Below the pieces are notes generated by a model. The model had not been told where the DNA came from. It searched no databases and worked only from the letters and a program-made list of their open reading frames with translations. A DNA stretch of 6,878 nucleotides, from the NCBI GenBank assembly GCA_030642845.1, contig DAOWMZ010000098.1:1-6878 (forward strand), in the 5' to 3' direction. The position numbers and the translations under genes are program-made. The DNA comes from Candidatus Zixiibacteriota bacterium (GTDB taxonomy: Bacteria > Zixibacteria > MSB-5A5 > GN15 > FEB-12). Of the stretch, positions 1-5,005 are shown one piece after another; position 1 is the stretch's first letter; every line of letters starts with the position of its first letter.

Positions 1-85
1 AGCTGGCCGGGTAACTTCAGCCTTATCAGATCATTTCCATAAGATTGTAAATCTATAACTACATTCATACAATTTTATTGTGGGC

Positions 86-103
86 GGTACACCCCCGTGT
101 ACC
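86..103. repeat. Inverted repeat, GGTACAC / GTGTACC
   Basis: A perfect 7-bp stem, GGTACAC (86-92) and GTGTACC (97-103), flanks a CCCC loop. Beyond a C/C mismatch, one more G-C pair and two G-T pairs can form. It is the first of several unrelated palindromes in a row and looks like a dispersed intergenic repeat. There is no T-tract, so it is not a convincing terminator. Confidence 0.7.
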
Positions 104-114
104 CCTTAAATTTA

Positions 115-144
115 TGTAGGGGCACAGCATGCTGTGCCCCTACA
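115..144. repeat. 30-bp perfect palindrome
   Basis: The left arm TGTAGGGGCACAGCA (115-129) is exactly the reverse complement of the right arm TGCTGTGCCCCTACA (130-144), with no spacer. Pairing stops immediately outside at both ends. Palindromes of this TAGGGGCAC...GTGCCCCTA style are familiar to me as dispersed, high-copy intergenic repeats in environmental bacterial genomes (recollection, not a search). It could fold as a strong hairpin in RNA or a cruciform in DNA. Confidence 0.85.
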
Positions 145-173
145 ATATTATTACACTCGTAGCTTAGAAAGCA

Positions 174-188
174 GCATCCCTGTGATGC
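174..188. repeat. Short inverted repeat GCATC / GATGC
   Basis: A 5-bp stem GCATC (174-178) and GATGC (184-188) surrounds CCTGT. It could be a degraded half of a longer GGTCGCATC-type palindrome, because GATGCGACC continues on the right (184-192) while the left arm has diverged. Taken alone it is weak; it is listed because it sits between two clearer palindromes. Confidence 0.4.
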
Positions 189-204
189 GACCAATTAAAC
201 CTGG

Positions 205-224
205 ATACCCGTTTTCACGGGTAT
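205..224. repeat. Inverted repeat ATACCCGT / ACGGGTAT
   Basis: A perfect 8-bp stem, ATACCCGT (205-212) and ACGGGTAT (217-224), encloses TTTC. The flanks CTGG on the left and GACA on the right match the familiar layout of the common bacterial dispersed repeat TGGAT(A/T)CCCG...CGGG(A/T)ATGACA (from memory). It is most likely a copy of a small non-coding palindromic repeat. Confidence 0.75.
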
Positions 225-274
225 GACAAAATCACCATGTTCTTATCATATAAAATACTTTTTTAATAAGTCAA

Positions 275-293
275 GTCGCTAAGCGGCCTTTTT
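275..293 (+). terminator. Terminator-like hairpin before the barrel gene
   Basis: The stem GTCGC (275-279) and GCGGC (283-287), with one G-T pair and a TAA loop, is followed by C and five T residues (289-293). This is the arrangement of a plus-strand rho-independent terminator, presumably for a gene left of the window. The structure is nested inside a wider inverted repeat, AAGTCAA (268-274) and TTGACTT (295-301). The stem is short, so efficiency is uncertain. Confidence 0.45.
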
Positions 294-299
294 GTTGAC

Positions 300-328
300 T
301 TGAAAGGATTGCTATTATTCTCTAAAAT
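300..328 (+). promoter_or_regulatory. Sigma70-like promoter for the barrel gene
   Basis: TTGAAA (300-305) and TAAAAT (323-328) each match the sigma70 consensus at 5 of 6 positions and are separated by exactly 17 bases. Transcription would begin near 335, leaving a leader of about 17 bases that contains the ribosome binding site. The overlapping TTGACT at 295-300 has no properly spaced -10 box. Confidence 0.6.
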
Positions 329-342
329 GTGAACTTAATTAT

Positions 343-350
343 AGGAGAAG
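343..350 (+). promoter_or_regulatory. Ribosome binding site of the barrel gene
   Basis: AGGAGAAG lies just before three in-frame ATG codons at 352, 358 and 364. The AGGAG core ends 4 bases before the first and 10 bases before the second. Spacing therefore does not decide between them, and the third (16 bases) is unlikely. Confidence 0.6.
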
Positions 351-351
351 T

Positions 352-1188
352 ATGTTTATGATAATGAGATATATATTGGCATTAACAATATTTTTGGGTT
401 TGTTGTTTTCCCTAAGCAGTGATATTTTAGCACAGGATGAATTTGAGGTCGCCCAGTCAAGCCTGTATGATGTCCCCCCTCGTTGGCTCGTAGATATGCC
501 CACTGCCGGAACATTACACCGGGGATACTATAATCTCAGTTTCCGGTTTTATCCAAATGGCGGAGCACTTGGATATGCTGATATCGGACTTTCCAACCGA
601 TTTATGATGGGTATCTCTTTTGGCGGCGAAGATGTAATCTCCAATTCCGACCCGGAATGGAATCCCTCAATAGAGTTTGGTCTGAAATTCCGCCTCATTG
701 ATGAGATGGAATATTTCCCGGCAATATCTGTTGGATTCTCCTCTCAGGGAAGCGGTAAATATAGTAGTGAACTGGAAAGGTATGCCTTTAAATCACGAGG
801 ATTTTATGCGGTTGCAAGCCGAAGTTTTTATTTTTACCAATGGACAGCCGGATGGCATGCCGGTGTAAATTATTCCCGTGAAAAAAAGATTGATGATGAC
901 AAAGATATTAATGTATTTGGTGGTTTTGATGCTACATTCAAATATAATCTTGCATTGATGATGGAATACGATGCTGCTCTGAATGATGACCGTTCCACCC
1001 TTCCTGATTCTGCTGAAACATCTTATGGTTTTGCAGGCAAAGGACGTGGATATTTAAATATGTCTATTAAATGGCTGTTTGCAGAAAATCTGGAACTGGA
1101 AGTTATATTAAAAGATCTGTTAGTCAATAGACGGGAGTCTGATACTTTTACCAGGGAACTCAGGATAACTTATATAGATAACTTTTGA
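352..1188 (+). CDS. Predicted outer-membrane beta-barrel protein, YjbH-like, with signal peptide
   Basis: This 278-residue protein begins with a signal peptide: a short basic start (Arg6), a hydrophobic core at about residues 7-22, and probable cleavage after Ala27 (ILA|Q). The mature part opens with a DMPTAGTLHRGYY segment (residues 48-60) and then shows alternating aromatic/hydrophobic strands separated by polar turns. It ends in a terminal Phe preceded by alternating hydrophobic residues (ITYIDNF), the usual beta-barrel insertion signal. The PTAGTL start recalls YjbH-type exopolysaccharide-associated barrel domains and hypothetical proteins of uncultured FCB bacteria. No catalytic motif is visible. 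It has its own promoter and stands alone on this strand, converging on the creatininase-family gene. The start could equally be ATG 358, which barely alters the signal peptide. Outer-membrane location is well supported; function (porin-like, polysaccharide-related or structural) is unknown. Confidence 0.8.
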   Translation: MFMIMRYILALTIFLGLLFSLSSDILAQDEFEVAQSSLYDVPPRWLVDMPTAGTLHRGYYNLSFRFYPNGGALGYADIGLSNRFMMGISFGGEDVISNSDPEWNPSIEFGLKFRLIDEMEYFPAISVGFSSQGSGKYSSELERYAFKSRGFYAVASRSFYFYQWTAGWHAGVNYSREKKIDDDKDINVFGGFDATFKYNLALMMEYDAALNDDRSTLPDSAETSYGFAGKGRGYLNMSIKWLFAENLELEVILKDLLVNRRESDTFTRELRITYIDNF

Positions 1189-1203
1189 TTTAATAGTAAA
1201 TCA
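1186..1203. repeat. AT-rich inverted repeat between convergent genes
   Basis: TGATTTA (1186-1192) and TAAATCA (1197-1203) form a perfect 7-bp stem around ATAG. It overlaps the stop codon of the barrel gene and fills most of the 19-base gap to the convergent gene. It could help end transcription from either side, but it is AT-rich and lacks a T-tract in either direction, so a terminator call would be weak. Confidence 0.4.
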
Positions 1204-1207
1204 GACT

Positions 1208-1942
1208 TTACTTGTTGTACTTGCGCCAGCGTTCCAGAACCATCTCAACGAAATCACCAACTTTTTCAAAAACCTTTTTTTGATATTCAAGATTTTTTTT
1301 CTGATCAAATTCAGGATAGCCTTCCCCCTCTTTATACAAAAGAATAGTACCCGGCACCGGATAGACATCAGCACCCGGAACAAAGGTGTAAGCAATGTCA
1401 GGATCGTATGCTTCTTTATCAGCAAGCTTGGGGTCAACAGCCATGACCAAAGCAGTCTCGTCGGTTCCGCCGTGTCCGCCGACATGACCGAAAAATTCTT
1501 CAGTCATCTTGCCGCATAATTCCCACCAGTGAATAATTGCAATATTAGCTTTAACATCAGAGTGGAATTGATAGGCAACCGATTTCAGGACAGAGTTATT
1601 TCCTCCATGCCCATTCATGATAATAATGTTTTTGAAACCCATCGCAACCAACGAATCAAGAATATCCCTGACAAAATTACCAAATGTATCCGGGTTGATA
1701 GTCAGAGCCCCGCTATAACGGCGGAGTGATTTGGTAATACCATACCCCAAAACCGGAGCAACCAGAGCATTGATTCTGTCAGCAATCCCATAGGCAATTG
1801 AATCAGGAATAATATTATCGGTTCCTGTACATGATGTCCCGTGGGCTTCGACTGTTCCAATTGGTAGAATAATGGTATCAATCTGTGAGGGTACCTGGTC
1901 CCTTAGTTCGAGCCAGTTAAGACGCTGTAGTTCACGCTCCAT
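1208..1942 (-). CDS. Creatininase-family metal-dependent amidohydrolase
   Basis: The 244-residue protein has the length and motifs of the creatininase / creatinine amidohydrolase family, cytosolic enzymes that use two divalent metal ions to cleave C-N bonds. Numbered from the chosen start, the metal-site motif GTVEAHG carries Glu32 and His34, followed by Asp42 in GTDN. The NGHGGN motif spans residues 110-115 (His112), and HGGTDET spans 157-163 (Glu162). All key positions are intact, so it is probably active. Family members include creatininase, the mycofactocin peptidase MftE and the formamide hydrolase ArfB; the sequence does not say which reaction applies. No signal peptide is present. It is the second gene of an operon with the DUF2064-like gene. 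A TTG at 1960 would add six residues and overlap that gene by 11 bases. I prefer ATG 1942 because GAGGG lies upstream of it, inside the sequence a TTG start would translate. Confidence 0.88.
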   Translation of the reverse strand: MERELQRLNWLELRDQVPSQIDTIILPIGTVEAHGTSCTGTDNIIPDSIAYGIADRINALVAPVLGYGITKSLRRYSGALTINPDTFGNFVRDILDSLVAMGFKNIIIMNGHGGNNSVLKSVAYQFHSDVKANIAIIHWWELCGKMTEEFFGHVGGHGGTDETALVMAVDPKLADKEAYDPDIAYTFVPGADVYPVPGTILLYKEGEGYPEFDQKKNLEYQKKVFEKVGDFVEMVLERWRKYNK

Positions 1943-1949
1943 GAGATTT

Positions 1950-2699
1950 TTAACCCTCAAGTTTTGCTAATATTCGTTCCATAACAATTTCGGTTTCCCG
2001 AGCTGTCTCATCGTCCCCTTCGAAGCGCCATTGATTGATATCACGGACCATCAATTCAAGTTCTTCGGATCCTTCCACACAGTACCAAATTTCCATCTCC
2101 GACCAGGCTAAACCTTCTTTGGTAAAGGCATCTGATACCTGTGAATAAATTGTGGGAGATTTCCAGTCATATTTCGAAAGACTGATGCTATATTTTTTAG
2201 ACATGCCAATGCCATAATAACGTCCTTCGGGAGTGGGACCAAACACAGCATCACCCTTCTTAAGCATACCCAGAGCGGTTTTCATTTTTGATGCCAACAC
2301 GGTAGGAGTACGGCTGCCGACAACAAGAACATGCTTGTAACCACTATCGAAACATTCTTTAAAAACCTGTTCAACTCTTATTCCCCAGCTTTCCCGGGGT
2401 AACTTAAATGATTTGAAATTATTTTTTAAAGCAGTCGCTTTTTTTCCGGAGAGTTTCTTTTTTAGGTAATTGGTAATAATTACAACGAGACGTTTTCTGT
2501 CATCATTATCAATATAGTACAAACGCACATCGGCATTAGTAACTTCCAAAGCCTGTGTAATTGTATCTGTGATAAAAGCCTGATGTAAAAAACGGAGCTC
2601 ATCCCCCTGAATAGCTCCAAGATCCATAGTGGAACCGTCTTCGGCAGGTTCCTGAATACAGATAGCAATTACAGAATCATTTTTTTTTGGAGATGTCAT
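1950..2699 (-). CDS. DUF2064-like (GT-A fold) protein with degenerate signature motifs
   Basis: This 249-residue soluble protein has the layout of the DUF2064 / TIGR04282 family, GT-A-fold proteins related to nucleotidyl- and glycosyltransferases. The match rests on the order of blocks: an N-terminal strand VIAICIQEP (10-18), a FITDTI helix (42-47), VLVVGSRTP (124-132), AVFGPTPEGRYYGIG (151-165), and a C-terminal acidic segment (about 207-220). Each expected functional signature is altered. The N-terminal PG-x-x-KTRL block is DGSTMDLGAI. The GSDCP metal-site Asp is Arg130. DGGYY is EGRYY (158-162). The DVDT segment reads YCVEGSEE. An unusual or lost catalytic activity is inferred. The gene has its own promoter and is followed by the creatininase-family gene after 7 bases. 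The start ATG 2699 is preceded by a weak GGATGAG site, and codons 4-7 contain nine consecutive A residues. Confidence 0.7.
   Translation of the reverse strand: MTSPKKNDSVIAICIQEPAEDGSTMDLGAIQGDELRFLHQAFITDTITQALEVTNADVRLYYIDNDDRKRLVVIITNYLKKKLSGKKATALKNNFKSFKLPRESWGIRVEQVFKECFDSGYKHVLVVGSRTPTVLASKMKTALGMLKKGDAVFGPTPEGRYYGIGMSKKYSISLSKYDWKSPTIYSQVSDAFTKEGLAWSEMEIWYCVEGSEELELMVRDINQWRFEGDDETARETEIVMERILAKLEG
1954..1958 (-). promoter_or_regulatory. Ribosome binding site favouring the ATG at 1942
   Basis: On the minus strand GAGGG ends 11 bases before ATG 1942. It overlaps the last codons of the preceding gene and the G of the alternative TTG start at 1960, so it could serve the ATG but not the TTG. 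The spacing is slightly long, and termination-reinitiation from the preceding gene probably contributes. Confidence 0.5.
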
Positions 2700-2736
2700 T
2701 TTACTTTCTCATCCTAATAAAATTCAAACTTTGTCA

Positions 2737-2765
2737 AATATAATAAGGCTCATATTCAGAGTCAA
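2737..2765 (-). promoter_or_regulatory. Sigma70-like promoter of the DUF2064-creatininase operon
   Basis: On the minus strand TTGACT (2765-2760) and TATATT (2742-2737) each match the consensus at 5 of 6 positions with an exact 17-base spacer. The region immediately upstream (2775-2825) is very A/T-rich, as in an UP element. Initiation near 2730 would give a leader of about 30 bases before ATG 2699. This suggests the two-gene operon is expressed independently of dsbD. Confidence 0.65.
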
Positions 2766-2868
2766 GTGTCACCAAAATAAATAATAATAAATATAAAAAT
2801 ATTTTTATTGTTTTAATTTTATGATGTTTGGGAAATTAATATTTTAAAGTTGCATCAGTTCACATCCC

Positions 2869-2893
2869 GTCCAAGCGGACGAGTCCGCAAGAC
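2869..2893. repeat. GC-rich imperfect palindrome downstream of dsbD
   Basis: The inner stem GCGGA (2875-2879) and TCCGC (2884-2888) with a CGAG loop is extended, after small internal loops, by GTC (2869-2871) and GAC (2891-2893). It stands out as a GC island in an A/T-rich 240-base gap. There is no T-tract on either side, so it resembles a dispersed palindromic repeat more than a terminator, though it could protect the 3' end of the dsbD transcript. Confidence 0.55.
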
Positions 2894-2940
2894 AGGAGAA
2901 GACTCAACAAAGTAATATAGATTCGGTGAGGATATATTTT

Positions 2941-4857
2941 TTACAACTTAATTTGTCCCATCTTTGCAATAAGTTCATCGGGTTCGATCACACCTTGAAT
3001 AACTTTTTTAACATTTCCATCGGAATCAAGCAGCAGGGTTGTGGGTAGTGAAAATTGTTTCAGGCCAAAACGGATCATGAAATCTTTTGTTATTTGAGAG
3101 TTGGCTTTTTCGAGTTGAACTTTTATCGGTGTCCATGATTTGGCATAAGTAATAAAATCAGGATCGCCGAAAGTCTTCTTCTCCAGCACCTTACAATTAG
3201 CACACCAGGTAGCCCAGGTATCAATAATTATTGGTTTATTATCAGCTTTTGCTTGTTGAAGTCCTTTATCAAGATCATTTATCCAATCTAATTCATTTTC
3301 TTTTTGCATATTAGGTCCTGTTCCCTGAAATGAAACTAAGTCAGAAATGGGAGGAAGGATCAATCCCTGTGTTATCAAACTCCCCAGTAACAAATATATT
3401 CCTATAGCGAAAGCAATAACTCCCAGGAACTTTTTAAGTCTCAGAAAGAACCCCGACTCCGGGAGCAATCTGTCCAAACCTCCCCCAAATACGCCAAAAG
3501 AAAGTAAAAGCAGGCTTGTCAAAATTGCCAATAACTCGGGGGAAATAATTGTTCTGACAAAATACAATGCCATTAATAAAAGAACAAAGCCGAAGAATTT
3601 TTTGATAGTCTCCATCCATCCACCCGCTCCCGGAAGGGCATTGATCGCCGAAGAGAACGTTCCAATAATCACATAGAGCGTTCCCAATCCAAGTGCAAAT
3701 ACAAATAATACCATAAAGCCGATTACCGGTGATCCACTGGTAGCGATATACAGAAGTATCCCTGCGACAAACGGTCCCACGCAGGGTGATACAACCAGTG
3801 CAGCAACTATACCGAGAATTATTACTCCCATAACTCCCCCCTGCCCTTTGGCAGATGCACCAAGTTTTTGCCGGAGGGCATCAGGAACCTGCAATTCATA
3901 GAGGCCGAACATTGAAAGAGCGAATATTACAAATACAATAGCAATCCCAATTACTACCGATGGGCTGGCTAACCAGGCACCGAAAACTCCCCCAACCATT
4001 GCCACAATCAATCCCATAATACCATAGACAAAAGCCATTGACCCGACATAGATAAGTGACATGAGAAATCCGCGTCCGAGACTTCTTTTCTGACCAGCGA
4101 AAATACTTACTGTAATCGGTATCATCGGATATGTACAGGGAGAAAAAGACAACAACAGTCCGGTGATAAACGCTAACCCCAGAGCAATAATATATCCCCA
4201 GAATCCATGCTTTTCTATTAATCGCTGAATTTCATTATCCTCTGAGGAATCAGATACATTAGTATCTTTTAATTCAACATCCTGCGTTGTATTTACAAAA
4301 ATCCCACTATGAATATTATTGCCCTCTTCACCTACTGATATTTTTAAAACTCTGTCAATAGTTTGCGGTGCACGGCATTCTTTATCATTACAGGGCTGAT
4401 AGGTGAAATGGACAGGAATAGAATATTTGCCGTCATCAACATTTTCATCTATGGCAATTTTAAAAATTATAATCGCACTATCACCATAAACAGACATTAA
4501 TGTCCCGGAGAAATCTATATCATAACCGGATGGGTAAGCGATGCTGTGAGTGGTGAATCCCGTAACAGAATCAATTTTCAATTCGGTAGCAATAAGCCAT
4601 TCTTCATAGGGAGCAGCAGAATTGATATGCCAGGGTTTACCTATATCGGTAACTACAGCAAAATCATATACACTACCGGCGATAAATGAAGATTTTGAAG
4701 AATATAATGATATATCAATTGGAAGCTTATCTTCAAAAACAGAGGAGTTGTCAAAATCAATTTGGGCGGCTATGTAAGAAGGTAAAATAAATAAGAAGAA
4801 AAATGATAATAGGATCGCTATTTTTAAATTCCAGCAGGTTAGATTTTTATTATACAT
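2941..4857 (-). CDS. dsbD: Thiol:disulfide interchange protein DsbD
   Basis: DsbD carries electrons from cytoplasmic thioredoxin across the inner membrane to periplasmic thiol proteins. From the chosen start it has 638 residues. A signal peptide (1-31, SYIAA|Q) comes first. A DsbD-alpha type periplasmic domain follows, with its Cys pair at 156 and 161 (QPCNDKEC). An acidic, hydrophilic stretch (about 175-215) leads into a multi-helix membrane domain at about 220-500 with Cys241 (SPCTYP) and Cys359 (SPCVGP). The C-terminal thioredoxin-like domain has Cys552 and Cys555 (WCANC) and cis-Pro605 (FSLPTT). All six cysteines expected of full-length DsbD are present, so it should be functional. ATG 4887 would add ten residues, but it lacks a ribosome binding site and places a polar, charged stretch before the signal peptide. 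ATG 4857 has GGAAAA ending 4 bases upstream, so I prefer it with modest confidence. The upstream gap of 118-148 bases shows no clear promoter. Transcription could run on from the preceding same-strand gene. Confidence 0.93.
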   Translation of the reverse strand: MYNKNLTCWNLKIAILLSFFFLFILPSYIAAQIDFDNSSVFEDKLPIDISLYSSKSSFIAGSVYDFAVVTDIGKPWHINSAAPYEEWLIATELKIDSVTGFTTHSIAYPSGYDIDFSGTLMSVYGDSAIIIFKIAIDENVDDGKYSIPVHFTYQPCNDKECRAPQTIDRVLKISVGEEGNNIHSGIFVNTTQDVELKDTNVSDSSEDNEIQRLIEKHGFWGYIIALGLAFITGLLLSFSPCTYPMIPITVSIFAGQKRSLGRGFLMSLIYVGSMAFVYGIMGLIVAMVGGVFGAWLASPSVVIGIAIVFVIFALSMFGLYELQVPDALRQKLGASAKGQGGVMGVIILGIVAALVVSPCVGPFVAGILLYIATSGSPVIGFMVLFVFALGLGTLYVIIGTFSSAINALPGAGGWMETIKKFFGFVLLLMALYFVRTIISPELLAILTSLLLLSFGVFGGGLDRLLPESGFFLRLKKFLGVIAFAIGIYLLLGSLITQGLILPPISDLVSFQGTGPNMQKENELDWINDLDKGLQQAKADNKPIIIDTWATWCANCKVLEKKTFGDPDFITYAKSWTPIKVQLEKANSQITKDFMIRFGLKQFSLPTTLLLDSDGNVKKVIQGVIEPDELIAKMGQIKL

Positions 4858-5005
4858 AATATTTTCCGATTTACAGTTTTTATCCATTGTTTATACAAAT
4901 AGTCGTTTCAGTAAATAAATTTAATTAATAAAAAGGCAGCAAACAAAAAGTAAATTAATATTAAGCGGGGATATATAATAGCAGTACCAGTTGATAACCT
5001 TAAAA
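4858..5005. other. AT-rich gap between the pseudo-receiver gene and dsbD
   Basis: The gap holds no gene if dsbD begins at 4857; its last part would be coding if ATG 4887 is used. The best minus-strand promoter candidate is TTGTTT-17-TAAATT (about 4922-4950), with only 3 and 4 of 6 consensus matches, too weak to call. No hairpin followed by a T-tract was found after the pseudo-receiver gene, so read-through into dsbD is possible. Confidence 0.5.

Larger units (their letters stand above)
1..351. other. Repeat-rich intergenic region upstream of the barrel gene
   Basis: No complete gene is visible here. Two plus-strand frames are open from the left edge and stop at 40-42 and 56-58, so the last 13-18 codons of an upstream plus-strand gene could be present, but nothing is recognisable. 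From 82 to 224 there are several unrelated inverted repeats, then an AT-rich stretch, a terminator-like hairpin at 275-293 and a promoter at 300-328. A tRNA was looked for around 150-200 because of short stems, but no cloverleaf could be drawn. Confidence 0.7.

Noticed and set aside
140..200. Possible tRNA gene suggested by short GC stems and a CTCGTAGCTTAG stretch
   Set aside because: No acceptor stem, TTC loop or anticodon arm of correct spacing can be formed.
295..318. Promoter built from TTGACT (295-300) and TATTAT (313-318)
   Set aside because: The spacer would be only 12 bases. The overlapping TTGAAA/TAAAAT pair has an exact 17-base spacer.
1201..1729. Open frames of 66-94 codons on both strands overlapping the creatininase-family gene
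   Set aside because: They lie inside a gene with intact family motifs, have no ribosome binding sites or recognisable domains, and are best explained as shadows of its codon pattern.
1208..2699. Mycofactocin or F420 biosynthesis cluster
   Set aside because: Only a creatininase-family gene and a distant GT-A-like gene are present. No precursor peptide, radical SAM enzyme, binding protein or other cofactor gene is visible.
1950..2699. Selenoprotein association, since TIGR04282 proteins are described as selenodomain-associated
   Set aside because: No in-frame TGA, SECIS-like context or radical SAM/selenodomain neighbour is seen.
2872..2900. Possible hammerhead ribozyme, because GACGAGTCCGC resembles the CUGAUGAGUCCG core
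   Set aside because: The essential CUGANGA core reads CGGACGA, no GAAA follows the second stem, and stems I and III cannot be drawn.
3347..3676. Plus-strand 109-codon open frame (and a 61-codon minus-strand frame) within dsbD
   Set aside because: Both overlap the conserved membrane domain of DsbD in other frames, and neither has a recognisable domain.
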